Assembly (NCBI RefSeq): GCF_020991125.1
Contig: NZ_CP087715.1
Location: forward strand, 124,001-188,000
DNA length: 64,000 bases
From: Microbulbifer celer
GTDB taxonomy: Bacteria > Pseudomonadota > Gammaproteobacteria > Pseudomonadales > Cellvibrionaceae
Direction of reading: 5' to 3'
Under the pieces are notes generated by a model. That model worked only from the letters and a program-made list of their open reading frames with translations, was not told where the DNA came from and did not search any database. The position numbers and the translations under genes are program-made. Shown here piece by piece: positions 8,599-17,722 of the stretch (positions are counted from its first letter, which is position 1; every line of letters begins with the position of its first letter).

Positions 8599-10677
8599 TC
8601 AGAAACGGTAGCTCGCAGACAGTTTAATGTTGCGGCCGGGCATATACAGTTCCTGGAAGGCCACGCGATATTCCTCATCGGTCAGGTTGTCCAGGGCCAG
8701 ACCCAGCTTGAGGCCGTTCAGGTTGCCGGTAGCCGGTTCCCAGGTCACGTAGGCATCTGCCAGGGTGTAACTGTCGAATGTGCGGGTTTCTTCCGACGGT
8801 AATTCGTCCTGGGCGGAAACCACCGAAGTGCGCAGGCCGGTTTTAACGTCGCGCTGCAGGAAGTAGTAACCCAGGTCCAATACCCATTTGTCTGCAGGAA
8901 TATTACTCAGATAGCTCCCGTCACTCAGGTCCTTACCCTCGGTCTGGCCGTAGCTCAGGCCCAGCGCCAGATCGTTGACCCGATAATTGGCTCCTAACTC
9001 GAATCCCTTGAGTTCCGCCTCGTCCACATTCTGGTAAGTCGTGTTCATGGGGAAAAAGAAATTCGGGTGCGGATTTACTACCAGCTGCTCGATAAAGTTG
9101 TCCACCTTATTGCGGAATACGGTGGCACTGGCGGTCAGCTGATCGCTCTCGGTGACTAGGCCGCTGAAAGAAAAGTCCGCGCGAAGTTCGGAGTTCTGCG
9201 CTTCTTCCGCTGCCAGATCCGGGTTGGGAACAAATGTGTTGCAGACGCCCGGGAAATAACAGAAATGTGTACCCTGAGTGTACATCTCGTCAGTACCCGG
9301 CGCGCGGAAGGCACGCGCGTAGCTGGCGGTGAGGGTCATCCACTCGGCGGCTTTGACTGACGCGGCGAAGGATGGGGAAACCGCGCTATCGTCGCGGGCG
9401 GAATCCGTCAGTTGGTCGCTTTCCGCCTCGAAGCGGTCGTAGCGCACGCCGGGGGTCAGGGTCAGTACATCGGCAAACGTGAAATCCGCCTGCGCGTAGA
9501 GACCCAGTACATCGGTATCGGCGTTCATGTCAGCGGGGCGATTGTCGCCATCGCGCACGGTGGTCACGTCGTCCTGATACCAATCGAGGCCATACACCCA
9601 TTGGGCGCCCAGGCCCTCGGTGGCATTGGTAACGGCAATGCCGGTGGTGTTGATCTCAGTACTGTCATTTTGACCGTCGACTCCCATGGTGGGGCGGAAT
9701 TCGTCGAACTGGGTCTCGTTGCGGTACAGGGTTATCTTGGTGGTGTGGCTGGCGGCACCGCTGGTGTACTTGCTTTTACCGGCTTGTATCAGATAGTTCG
9801 CGGTCACATTCTGGTCGGTGATATCGCGCTCCACCAGCGGTGAACTGCTACCTACATTCGTGTTGGGGTTGGAGGGAACGCCTTCCTCGCGGTTGCTGTG
9901 ACGCAGGGCAATATCGAAACGCTGGTTGTCGCTGATCTGGAAGCCGCCGCGAGCGAGCAGTGCGGTGTTTTCACTGGCGCTGTTTTCCAGTGTTTCGCCG
10001 CCGCCGATTTCAACATGGTCGTTTTCTGAAACAGAGCCGTTTACCAGGTAATCGAAGTCGCCAGACTTGCCATAGACAGCTGCGGTGGTCTCGGTGGAGT
10101 CACCATTGGTGCCCAGTTCTTCTTTCAGGTAACCGCCGACGGCCTGGCCGTTTTTCAGCAGATCGCCGGCATTTTTGGTAGTCAGAGCCACCACGCCGCC
10201 AATGGCGCCGGAACCCCACAGGCTGGACGCCGGGCCTTTCTTCACTTCTACCTGCTTGAGCAGTTCCGGGTCCAGTTGATAGGTACCGCGGTGGCCGGAA
10301 TTGAAGTTCTGGCGCGCACCGTCGATGGTCTGCAGCACGCGTACACCGGACAGGCCGCGAATGTTCGGGGCCTGGTTCGAGTAGCGGGGCCCGCCTACCA
10401 CTTCGATATTCGGTTCATATTTCAGCGCCTGGGCAATGGATTCCGGCTGTTGCTCTTCCAGCTGCACGCGCTCAACGACAACGGTGCTTTCATCCTTTTC
10501 TTTCGCAGCTGGGTTGCGGTCTGCGGCGACCAGTACTTCGCCAAACTGGATAACCGGTTGATCGTCGCTATTGCTGTCCTGTGCCAGGGCGCCTGAGGCG
10601 CCCAGTGCCAGTACGGCTGCTGCCAGCGGATTGAGTGTCAGTGTATTACCTGCGCGTGCTGCCTTGAATTGGCCCAT
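8599..10677 (-). CDS. TonB-dependent haem/haemoglobin outer-membrane receptor
   Basis: This 692-residue receptor has a signal peptide ending at ALAQ (near residue 33), a TonB-dependent plug with GGPRYSNQAPNIRGLSGVRV and KGPASSLWGSGAIGG, and a 22-strand barrel ending in SASYRF. The barrel carries FRAP (near residue 500) followed by a loop and NPDL, the FRAP/NPNL pair that marks haem and haemoglobin receptors. Cysteines in HFCYFPGVCN probably form a loop disulphide. It shares a strand with hutX and hutZ, and the divergent tonB-exbBD-hmuTUV operon completes the uptake system. Fur-like sequence lies in the shared upstream region. Whether it takes free haem or a haem protein cannot be told from sequence. 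Confidence 0.93.
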   Translation of the reverse strand: MGQFKAARAGNTLTLNPLAAAVLALGASGALAQDSNSDDQPVIQFGEVLVAADRNPAAKEKDESTVVVERVQLEEQQPESIAQALKYEPNIEVVGGPRYSNQAPNIRGLSGVRVLQTIDGARQNFNSGHRGTYQLDPELLKQVEVKKGPASSLWGSGAIGGVVALTTKNAGDLLKNGQAVGGYLKEELGTNGDSTETTAAVYGKSGDFDYLVNGSVSENDHVEIGGGETLENSASENTALLARGGFQISDNQRFDIALRHSNREEGVPSNPNTNVGSSSPLVERDITDQNVTANYLIQAGKSKYTSGAASHTTKITLYRNETQFDEFRPTMGVDGQNDSTEINTTGIAVTNATEGLGAQWVYGLDWYQDDVTTVRDGDNRPADMNADTDVLGLYAQADFTFADVLTLTPGVRYDRFEAESDQLTDSARDDSAVSPSFAASVKAAEWMTLTASYARAFRAPGTDEMYTQGTHFCYFPGVCNTFVPNPDLAAEEAQNSELRADFSFSGLVTESDQLTASATVFRNKVDNFIEQLVVNPHPNFFFPMNTTYQNVDEAELKGFELGANYRVNDLALGLSYGQTEGKDLSDGSYLSNIPADKWVLDLGYYFLQRDVKTGLRTSVVSAQDELPSEETRTFDSYTLADAYVTWEPATGNLNGLKLGLALDNLTDEEYRVAFQELYMPGRNIKLSASYRF

Positions 10678-10769
10678 GTCGGTGCCCCCTTTTTGATGAT
10701 TCCTGTCGATGCGGTGCGCCCGGCGCCAGTCATGTTCGTTTTATGCACTGGCGGCCTGGTACGTCTGTG

Positions 10770-10826
10770 CCGAATGATAGTGCTGGATATCGATATTGTA
10801 AATACGAACTATTATCGTTTGATATT
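10770..10826. promoter_or_regulatory. Probable Fur-binding region between receptor and tonB
   Basis: The 311 bp between the divergent haem genes holds an AT-rich patch unlike its surroundings. Within it 10798-10816 (GTAAATACGAACTATTATC) matches 12 of 19 positions of the Fur consensus GATAATGATAATCATTATC, and a weaker GATATCGATATTGTAAATA overlaps it. Overlapping partial sites are usual for Fur. The rest of the gap shows no gene or other element. Confidence 0.5.
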
Positions 10827-10988
10827 GTATCTGCAGGTTGCTAACCTTCGTTGCGCACTCTGGCAGTTGGGGCTGGGGTGCTTGTAGCGGGCCTTATGGC
10901 AGGGGATGCATAAAGCAAGGCGAGCAGGTAATCACCACCGAACAGACGTACACAGGCTGATTCCCAGAGAGACTGATACAAAGAGAGA

Positions 10989-11717
10989 GTGGCTACTTTC
11001 GTGAAAGCCCGGTTGTCCATCATGTTGTTCATCTCGCTGGCCCTGCATGGCTGGTTGTTGTGGGCTGCGCCTGCGCCGGAAATGAAGGCGCCCGGCGGTG
11101 CCGTGGCACTGAAGCTGGGGCAACTACGCCTGGCGGCATCGCACATGGCCGCCGTGGCACCGACGGAAAGCGCGTTGGCGGAGCCAGCTTCCCACGCTGT
11201 ACCAGAAAAACAGCAGCCGTCAGAAAAACCGAAAGCGCACAAGCCGCGCCAGAACGTGGTGAAAAACCAGAAAACAGCGCAAAAACAGCCGCGTAAAGAA
11301 CAGCCCCCGAAGTCCACTAGGCCCGTACCGCCGGCGAGCGAGTCTGTGCCGGAAGCAGACGTCGATCCGCCGTCGGATTCGCAGTCGTCCCCGGCTGCGA
11401 GTGCACGGCAGAACACGCAGCTGAGTGTGAGCGACGAGCCCGTGCTGGTAGAGCGCCCGGCGTTTGCCAGCCCGCCCGCCGCACCGGCGTATCCGGAGCT
11501 GGCGCGACAGCGTCGACAGCAGGGCACGGTGGTGGTGGAAGTTCAGCTGGACCGCAATGGTGCGCAGGTGATGCGCAGCCTGTTGCAATCTTCCGGGATC
11601 GACAGCCTGGATGAGGCGGCGTTGACGGCGGTAAAGAACTGGGAGTTTCTGCCTTATCGGGAAAACGGTCGCACGCGCTTGTCGCGGGTGCGCCTGCCGA
11701 TCCGGTTTTCCCTGTGA
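10989..11717 (+). CDS. tonB: TonB energy transducer
   Basis: The 242-residue protein has one N-terminal membrane anchor (LSIMLFISLALHGWLLWAAP), a long periplasmic Pro/Lys/Glu-rich spacer (roughly residues 75-160), and a C-terminal TonB domain with APAYPELARQRRQQGTVVVEV and the conserved AVKNWEFLPY. The anchor carries the SxxxH motif (SLALH) needed to work with ExbB/ExbD. The start is a GTG at 10989; a second GTG at 11001 is an alternative. It opens the operon tonB-exbB-exbD-hmuT-hmuU-hmuV and probably serves the haem receptor across the intergenic region. Confidence 0.92.
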   Translation: MATFVKARLSIMLFISLALHGWLLWAAPAPEMKAPGGAVALKLGQLRLAASHMAAVAPTESALAEPASHAVPEKQQPSEKPKAHKPRQNVVKNQKTAQKQPRKEQPPKSTRPVPPASESVPEADVDPPSDSQSSPAASARQNTQLSVSDEPVLVERPAFASPPAAPAYPELARQRRQQGTVVVEVQLDRNGAQVMRSLLQSSGIDSLDEAALTAVKNWEFLPYRENGRTRLSRVRLPIRFSL

Positions 11718-11752
11718 CCACTTGCCAGTAGATAGAGTTGGAAAAGCAAATT

Positions 11753-12451
11753 ATGTTCGAACATCAAAACTGGTCTGAATTCTTTGTCCAGCTGGGCCCC
11801 ATGGGGTGGCCGCTGCTGATCCTCTCCGCGCTCACCGTGGCGCTGCTGGGCGAGCGCCTGTGGTTCCTGGTATCTACCGGGCACCGGGGCATCACCGGCG
11901 CTTTCAGGCGTCTCCAGTGCACCGGGGAGGCCGGGCTGGATCGCCTCGGTGAGCAGTGCAGCAATGAGCGTGCGCTGGCGAGCCGCGCCACCGCTTTGTT
12001 GTTGCAGCATCGCAATGCGGAGAAGGTGCAGCGGGAAGAAGTGGCCGCCGTCTGGCTGCAGGATCAGCGCCGCCAGTTGCACAGTGGTCTGCGCCTGTTG
12101 ATGGTGGTCGGTATCGTCAGCCCGCTGGTGGGGCTGCTGGGTACGGTACTGGGCCTGATCGGCATGTTTGCGGGTCTTTCCGGCAGCAACGATCCGGTCA
12201 CTCCGGCGCTGTTGGCCGACGGCCTGGGGATGGCGATGAACACCACCGCCGCGGGCCTGATCGTGGCGCTGCCGGCGATCTCCGGCGCGCACCTGCTGGC
12301 CATGTGGAGTGACCGCACCGTGGCGGATCTCGAGCACCTGTTCAATCGCGGCAACCTGTGGCTGGAAGGGCTCGACCCCTGTGCCTGCAGGCGCGAACTG
12401 GCGGTGCAGAAACGCCGTCGGGACTGTGAACTGGCAGTGTCCGCGTCGTGA
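11753..12451 (+). CDS. exbB: ExbB-type proton channel subunit
   Basis: At 232 residues this is a MotA/TolQ/ExbB family protein: a first membrane helix (MGWPLLILSALTVALLGERLW), a cytoplasmic loop, and the paired helices LLMVVGIVSPLVGLLGTVLGLIGMF and MAMNTTAAGLIVALPAISGAHLL. These carry the conserved GLLGTVLG and the NTTAAGLIVALPA threonine/alanine cluster lining the proton path. It forms the inner-membrane motor with ExbD and TonB. ATG 11753 was preferred over the upstream in-frame TTG at 11738. Confidence 0.92.
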   Translation: MFEHQNWSEFFVQLGPMGWPLLILSALTVALLGERLWFLVSTGHRGITGAFRRLQCTGEAGLDRLGEQCSNERALASRATALLLQHRNAEKVQREEVAAVWLQDQRRQLHSGLRLLMVVGIVSPLVGLLGTVLGLIGMFAGLSGSNDPVTPALLADGLGMAMNTTAAGLIVALPAISGAHLLAMWSDRTVADLEHLFNRGNLWLEGLDPCACRRELAVQKRRRDCELAVSAS

Positions 12452-12903
12452 TCAATATCAATCCCCCCGATCGACGGGAGTTTTCCCTGGCTAACCTGGC
12501 ACCGGACCTGACGCCGCTGCTGGATATCATCTTTATCGTGCTGGTATTTCTGCTGTTGACCGCCAATATGCGGTTTTCCTCGCTGCCCATGGATCTCCCG
12601 GCCAGCGAGCGTGTATCAGAAGCCATGCCCACAGATCCGCTGACCATTTCCCTGTCCAATCGCGGCCCCGACCTGTGGGGACTGGGGGATCGGGGCTACA
12701 GTGATCGGGAAACTTTTGAGCGGGCATTGACGGCGGCACTGGTAGCAGACCCGACGCGGCCGGTGGCGCTCGCCAGCGACCGCAACGTGCCGGTACAGCG
12801 CATGCTCGACCTGTTTGCGCTGCTGCAGGAGCAGGGCGTGGAAGTGGCCGAAATCGCGCTACAGTCCACTGCATCGAATACGTCAACTGCAAACGGGCAA
12901 TAG
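12448..12903 (+). CDS. exbD: ExbD-type motor subunit
   Basis: This 151-residue protein has the single ExbD membrane helix (LTPLLDIIFIVLVFLLLTANM) with the essential aspartate in LLDIIF, and a periplasmic domain that would contact TonB. The GTG start at 12448 overlaps the exbB stop codon by four bases, indicating translational coupling. Together with ExbB it turns proton flow into movement of TonB. Confidence 0.92.
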   Translation: MININPPDRREFSLANLAPDLTPLLDIIFIVLVFLLLTANMRFSSLPMDLPASERVSEAMPTDPLTISLSNRGPDLWGLGDRGYSDRETFERALTAALVADPTRPVALASDRNVPVQRMLDLFALLQEQGVEVAEIALQSTASNTSTANGQ

Positions 12904-12962
12904 CGCCAAACCGACAATAGAAAGAAGCTACTGGAATCAAATCACTCGACCGGATTCACACC

Positions 12963-13859
12963 ATGACTCGACTTAACAGACGCGCCTTTGCACGAATCTT
13001 CCAGACTCAAAATATCCACACTCAAATCATCCGGCAATGTATCGCGATTGTCGCGTTGCTGTTTTCCTGCAGTGCCAGCGCGACAGCGCCCGAGCGGGTG
13101 ATCAGTGCAGGTCATTCGATTACCGAGCTGGTACTGGCGCTGGGTAGTGGCGACAGCCTGATTGCGGTGGACTCTTCCACCCGCCTGCCGGCGGATTTCA
13201 AGAAAGTGCCTGTTGTGGGCTACTACCGGCAGTTGCCGGTGGAGGGGCTGCTGGCGCAGAACCCGCAACTGCTGATTGGCGGCGAGCATATGGGCCCACC
13301 CAATACGCTCACGCTGCTGGAAAATTCCGGCGTAAAAATCCTGCAATTGCCGGAGGCGGAAAACGGCGCACAGTTGCTGTCGAATATCGATCGACTCTCC
13401 GCGGTGCTGGAAAAACCGGCGGCGGATATCAAGCAGCGGGTAGCCGCGCAATTGGCGTCCCTGAAGCAAGCGCGCGCGGCGCTGGGTAAGCCGCCGCGGA
13501 TTCTGTTTGTGCGTGCGCAGCAGGGGCGCGGTGTGAAGGCGGCCGGTACCGGCACCAGTCCGGATAGCCTGATCCGGCTGGCGGGCGGTGTGAATGCGGT
13601 GGAGTTCGCCGGCTATAAACAACTGTCCGATGAGGCGCTGTTAGAACTGCGTCCGGACTGGATTCTGTTTTCCAGTGATCAGGCGGCGCAGTTGAAAGGG
13701 GGGGCGGCGTTGTTGGAGTGGCAGCCCTTGTTGAAGCTGACCCCGGCAGGTAAACAATCTGCCTTCTTTTCTGTTGATGGATATGCGCTGCTGGGTGGTA
13801 TCGGTCTCGCCAGCCTGGATGAGGCGAAAAAGCTGAATAAAAAATTTGCCGGTCAGTAA
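12963..13859 (+). CDS. hmuT: Haem ABC transporter periplasmic binding protein
   Basis: This 298-residue cluster A-II binding protein has a signal sequence near residues 20-42 (IAIVALLFSCSASATA), then ERVISAGHSITELVLALGSGDSLIAVDSSTRLP, the family start with the haem-ligand segment, and VGYYRQLPVEGLLAQNPQLLI with the conserved tyrosine. QGRGVKAAGTGTSPDSLIRLAGGVNA is the second-lobe signature. It receives haem from the receptor in the periplasm and delivers it to HmuUV. It follows exbD after 59 bp and precedes hmuU by 23 bp. Confidence 0.9.
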   Translation: MTRLNRRAFARIFQTQNIHTQIIRQCIAIVALLFSCSASATAPERVISAGHSITELVLALGSGDSLIAVDSSTRLPADFKKVPVVGYYRQLPVEGLLAQNPQLLIGGEHMGPPNTLTLLENSGVKILQLPEAENGAQLLSNIDRLSAVLEKPAADIKQRVAAQLASLKQARAALGKPPRILFVRAQQGRGVKAAGTGTSPDSLIRLAGGVNAVEFAGYKQLSDEALLELRPDWILFSSDQAAQLKGGAALLEWQPLLKLTPAGKQSAFFSVDGYALLGGIGLASLDEAKKLNKKFAGQ

Positions 13860-13882
13860 TGGCAATTTGTTGAGGTAACCCA

Positions 13883-14950
13883 GTGGAATTTCGCCTGAGT
13901 GATAAAAGCCTGCTACCGACGCTGGTCGCCCTGCTGTTGATAGGAAGCTGTGTTTCTCTCGGTATCGGTGCCATGACGATCAGCTGGCGGGATGTTCTTG
14001 CCGGTTTGATGGAGTGGAGCTGGCCCGGGCTGTTGAGTGTGGATGTGCCGGAACAGTACGCGCTGGTGCTCGGTGAGATTCGCCTGCCGCGATTGTTGTT
14101 GGGGTTGATTGTGGGCGGCACCCTCGGGGTCTGTGGCGCGGTGTTGCAGGGCATGTTCCGCAACCCCTTGGCGGAGCCAGGCATTATCGGTATTTCCTCC
14201 GGTGCGGCGGTGGGCGCGAGCATTGTACTGGTGTTCGGTAGTGTACTTACGGGTGTTCTCGGTGCGTGGATGGGAGGTTTTTTCGGAAAAATCCAGTGGC
14301 TGTTGCTGCCGGCCTTCGCCAGCTTTGGCGCCATTTTCGCTACTTGGCTGGTGTACGTTTTGGGTGACCGCGGACGCTCCGTGGTGATGATGTTGCTGGC
14401 GGGTATCGCGATCACCGCCCTGGCCGGAGCCACCCTCGGCATGTTTGCCTACGTGGCCACCGATACCGCGTTGCGGGATATGACCATGTGGCAGTTGGGC
14501 TCCCTATCTGGCGCTACATGGACCGGTGTGCTGGTGTCCGGAATTATTTTCGCCATCTGCGGTGGCCTGCTCTGGTCCCGGGCCAGCGATCTGAACGCGC
14601 TGTTGCTGGGGGAGTCGGAAGCCCGCCATCTGGGGGTGGATGTGGTCGGCCTCAAGCGACAGATCATCGTACTGAATGGTATTGCCATGGGCGCTGCGGT
14701 TTCCGTGTCGGGGGTTATCGGGTTTGTGGGATTGGTTGTGCCGCATATCGTGCGCCTGCTACGTGGGCCAGATCACCGTTTTCTGATTCCCTACAGCGCA
14801 CTGCTCGGCGGATTGTTGCTGACGGTGGCAGACACCATTGCGCGTAGCGCTTTTGCACCAGCGGAAATGCCGGTGGGCATCGTCACCGCGCTGCTCGGTG
14901 CGCCTTTCTTCTTGTTCCTGCTGTGGCAACAGCGTCGACAGATTTTCTGA
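13883..14950 (+). CDS. hmuU: Haem ABC transporter permease (FecCD family)
   Basis: The 355-residue protein has about ten hydrophobic helices and the FecCD hallmarks: RLPRLLLGLIVGGTLGVCGAVLQGMFRNPLAEPGIIGISSGAA near residues 70-115, the cytoplasmic EARHLGVDV coupling helix that contacts the ATPase, and GFVGLVVPHIVRLLRGPDHRFLIP near the C-terminal end. It forms the haem channel in the inner membrane. The start is GTG at 13883, following GAGG. Confidence 0.93.
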   Translation: MEFRLSDKSLLPTLVALLLIGSCVSLGIGAMTISWRDVLAGLMEWSWPGLLSVDVPEQYALVLGEIRLPRLLLGLIVGGTLGVCGAVLQGMFRNPLAEPGIIGISSGAAVGASIVLVFGSVLTGVLGAWMGGFFGKIQWLLLPAFASFGAIFATWLVYVLGDRGRSVVMMLLAGIAITALAGATLGMFAYVATDTALRDMTMWQLGSLSGATWTGVLVSGIIFAICGGLLWSRASDLNALLLGESEARHLGVDVVGLKRQIIVLNGIAMGAAVSVSGVIGFVGLVVPHIVRLLRGPDHRFLIPYSALLGGLLLTVADTIARSAFAPAEMPVGIVTALLGAPFFLFLLWQQRRQIF

Positions 14951-14976
14951 GCGGCGTGTTGAGTGAGAATGTGCCA

Positions 14977-15759
14977 ATGCTGATTCGAATCTCCAATCTC
15001 TGCATCACCTATCCCCGAGCGCCGTCGCCGCTGCTGCAGGATATCAATCTGGGGTTCGCCGCCGGCCAGGTTACCGCGCTGCTCGGCCCCAATGGCTGCG
15101 GCAAAACCTCACTGCTGCGCGCCATCAGCGGCGAGTTGCCTCATAGCGGCAGTATCCAGCTGTTCGGCCGCCCCCAGGAAGCGTGGTATCGCACCCAGAA
15201 GGAGCACCGGCAATTGGCGCGTCGCTACGGATTGCTGCCTCAGCACTCCAATCTCAGTTTCGCGTTTACCTGTCGCGAAGTCGTGCAACTGGGCCTGGCG
15301 CCCGGCAGCCTGTCGGTGCGGGAGCAGGGGGAGCGTATCGAGCACTTCATGCAGCGTGCAGACGTCTGGCACCTGCGCGACCGCCTGTTTCCCAGCCTGT
15401 CCGGCGGCGAAAAACAGCGCGTGCAATTGGCTCGTGTACTTTCCCAGTTGAGCCTGGCGGAGCGCGGCGATGAAAAAATCCTGTTGTTGGACGAACCCAC
15501 CTCGGCGCTGGATCTCAAGCATCAGCACCAGGTATTGGCACTGGCCCGGGCAATCGCCGGCGAAAACACCGCCGTTGTGGCGGTGCTGCACGATCTCAAT
15601 CTCGCCGCCCGCTACGCCGACCGGATGGTGATGCTGGCAGAGGGCCGAGTGCAGGCCGATGGCACCCCGACAGAGTTGCTGCAGCCGGAGCTGGTGGAGC
15701 AGGTTTACGGCTACCGTGGACAGCTGGTGGATGTGGCTGGTTATCGCGCATTGCTGTGA
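14977..15759 (+). CDS. hmuV: Haem ABC transporter ATP-binding protein
   Basis: The 260-residue ATPase contains Walker A GPNGCGKTS (near residue 36), signature LSGGEKQRVQLARVL, Walker B ILLLDEPTSALD and the H-loop histidine in VAVLHDLNLAARYADR. It powers HmuTU haem import. ATG 14977 gives MLIRISNLCITY, the usual start just before the first strand; the frame is open upstream into hmuU. It is the last gene of the operon. Confidence 0.93.
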   Translation: MLIRISNLCITYPRAPSPLLQDINLGFAAGQVTALLGPNGCGKTSLLRAISGELPHSGSIQLFGRPQEAWYRTQKEHRQLARRYGLLPQHSNLSFAFTCREVVQLGLAPGSLSVREQGERIEHFMQRADVWHLRDRLFPSLSGGEKQRVQLARVLSQLSLAERGDEKILLLDEPTSALDLKHQHQVLALARAIAGENTAVVAVLHDLNLAARYADRMVMLAEGRVQADGTPTELLQPELVEQVYGYRGQLVDVAGYRALL

Positions 15760-15782
15760 TGGGGAATGTGGGTGAAGGTGAC

Positions 15783-15865
15783 GATGCCGGGTACAGTCTT
15801 GTGAGACGTTGACTCGGGGCAAGCCCCGCACCCTTCGGGCGCGGCGACCACCAGGCCGCCGCAGG
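15783..15865. repeat. Degenerate GGA-hairpin palindrome remnant (left arm)
   Basis: GCCGGGTACAGTCTTGTGAGAC at 15785-15806 resembles the left outer arm of copies 2 and 4, but no matching right arm follows. The following sequence folds as CGGGGC-AAG-CCCCG and related hairpins without GGA loops. I read it as a decayed copy in the 288 bp gap between hmuV and glyA. Confidence 0.45.
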
Positions 15866-15917
15866 TCCAACTTGAATAAAGAGGGGCGCTGAATTGAATT
15901 TGTTTCATGTGCACCCT

Positions 15918-15948
15918 TTGCACCGACGCCGCTCCGTTGGTGTACAAT
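15918..15948 (+). promoter_or_regulatory. Possible sigma-70 promoter of glyA
   Basis: TTGCAC and TACAAT are separated by 19 bp, longer than ideal, about 100 bp before the glyA start. No riboswitch-like structure is evident in the leader. Confidence 0.35.
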
Positions 15949-16047
15949 GCGCCGCTTTCTGGGGCGGGCCGGTCACAAACGGGTCGGGATTTGCCCTTGT
16001 CGAGATTATGCTTGCGCGACCCGCGCCTTATCATCCGAGGGAATACC

Positions 16048-17313
16048 ATGTTTGATAAATCCGTCACCCTTTCTTCTTACGATCCGGATGTATGGTCCGC
16101 CATTCAGGACGAAGACCGTCGCCAGGAAGAACACATCGAGCTGATTGCCTCGGAAAACTACACCAGCCCGGCGGTGATGGAAGCCCAGGGTACCAGCCTG
16201 ACCAATAAATACGCCGAAGGTTACCCGGGTAAGCGTTACTATGGTGGCTGTGAATATGTGGACAAGGTTGAGGCGCTGGCCATTGAGCGCGCCAAGGAAC
16301 TGTTCGGCGCCGACTACGCGAACGTTCAGCCCCACTCCGGCTCCCAGGCCAACGCCGCGGTCTACCAGGCCCTGTGCGCCCCGGGCGACACCGTACTGGG
16401 TATGAGTCTGGCCCACGGCGGCCACCTGACCCACGGTGCCAAGGTCAACTTCTCCGGCAAGATGTACAACGCGGTGCAGTACGGCCTGAACCCGGAAACC
16501 GGCGAAGTGGACTACGAGGAAGTGGAGCGGCTGGCGCTGGAGTACAAGCCGAAGATGATCGTCGCCGGCTTCTCCGCCTACAGCCGCATTATGGACTGGG
16601 GTAAATTCCGTGAGATCGCCGACAAAGTAGGCGCCTACCTGATGGTGGACATGGCTCACGTGGCCGGTCTGGTTGCCGCGGGTGAGTACCCGACGCCGGT
16701 ACCGCACGCGGACGTGGTCACCTCCACCACCCACAAAACCCTGCGCGGTCCCCGTGGTGGTCTGATCATTGCCAAGGCCAATGAAGAGATCGAGAAGAAG
16801 CTGAACAGCGCGGTATTCCCCGGTGGTCAGGGTGGCCCGCTGATGCACGTGATCGCGGCCAAGGCGGTTTCCTTCAAGGAAGCCATGACCCCGGAATACA
16901 AGGCCTACCAGAAAAAAGTGGTCGAGAACGCCCGCGCCATGGCGGAGACCTTCCTCGATCGCGGTATCAACATCGTCTCTGGCGGTACCGACGACCACCT
17001 GATGCTGGTGGATCTGATCGGCAAGGAATACACCGGTAAAGATGCGGATGCAGCCCTGGGCAACGCCAATATCACCGTGAACAAGAACGCGGTCCCCAAC
17101 GACCCGCGCTCCCCGTTTATCACCAGCGGTCTGCGTGTGGGTACCCCCGCCATCACAACCCGCGGTTTCGGTGTGGAAGAGACCAAGCAGCTCACCCACT
17201 GGATCTGCGACGTGCTGGATGCACTGGAAAAGGGCGACGCGGATGCCACCATTGCCGAGGTAAAAGCCAAGGTGCTGGAAATCTGCGCCAAGTTCCCCGT
17301 CTACAAGGGGTGA
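16048..17313 (+). CDS. glyA: Serine hydroxymethyltransferase
   Basis: This 421-residue PLP enzyme interconverts serine and glycine and supplies one-carbon units as methylene-tetrahydrofolate. Visible hallmarks are [19 protein letters not shown] at the N terminus, the [20 protein letters not shown] block, [11 protein letters not shown], and [16 protein letters not shown] with the PLP-binding lysine (near residue 230). The ATG at 16048 has GAGGGAAT upstream and gives MFDKSVTL. The upstream open frame crosses a non-coding leader. A terminator follows. Confidence 0.97.
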   Translation: MFDKSVTLSSYDPDVWSAIQDEDRRQEEHIELIASENYTSPAVMEAQGTSLTNKYAEGYPGKRYYGGCEYVDKVEALAIERAKELFGADYANVQPHSGSQANAAVYQALCAPGDTVLGMSLAHGGHLTHGAKVNFSGKMYNAVQYGLNPETGEVDYEEVERLALEYKPKMIVAGFSAYSRIMDWGKFREIADKVGAYLMVDMAHVAGLVAAGEYPTPVPHADVVTSTTHKTLRGPRGGLIIAKANEEIEKKLNSAVFPGGQGGPLMHVIAAKAVSFKEAMTPEYKAYQKKVVENARAMAETFLDRGINIVSGGTDDHLMLVDLIGKEYTGKDADAALGNANITVNKNAVPNDPRSPFITSGLRVGTPAITTRGFGVEETKQLTHWICDVLDALEKGDADATIAEVKAKVLEICAKFPVYKG

Positions 17314-17373
17314 GCTGAGAGGCCGGCTATTCGTCGGCTGCCATATCGACCCGGCGACAGTCGGATTCGACAG

Positions 17374-17403
17374 AAACGGTCCCTTTATAGGGGCCGTTTT
17401 TTG
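17374..17403 (+). terminator. Rho-independent terminator after glyA
   Basis: Stem AACGG-T-CCC / GGGG-CCGTT with loop TTTATA, followed by a T run, 61 bp after the glyA stop. Confidence 0.85.
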
Positions 17404-17722
17404 TTTGTGCTGTATCCAATATGGAAAGTTGTTCTCGGTTCTGTGAAATGACTGGTGGTTTCTGTTTTAATACGCGGCCTTGAAAACCGAATTCGAATTC
17501 AGTTCTTGTTTTATTCGGGAGCGGAGCGAGGTCGGCCGGGCTCGGATTTTGCACCCGGATTCAGCAGCACGAGGGATTTGTTGCTCATTGGCGGTTCGCG
17601 CAAGCGGCCGGTACTTTCGGGTCCAAGCGGTTTCAGGATTCGATGCTTTTCGCCAGTCGCTGGAATGCACGGTGATCAGCTTTGAATAACCGCGCAGCAC
17701 GGCTGCGGAGCGAGGGTAGAGT
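17404..17722. other. Gene-free stretch between glyA and the binding-protein gene
   Basis: About 320 bp. No ORF here has plausible protein character, and no hairpin is followed by a T run. The last 20 bp hold the ribosome binding site GAGGGTAGA of the next gene. I see no recognisable operator. Confidence 0.5.

Noticed and set aside
15785-15865. Terminator of hmuV
   Set aside because: Hairpins are present but no T run follows; the sequence matches a palindrome arm instead.
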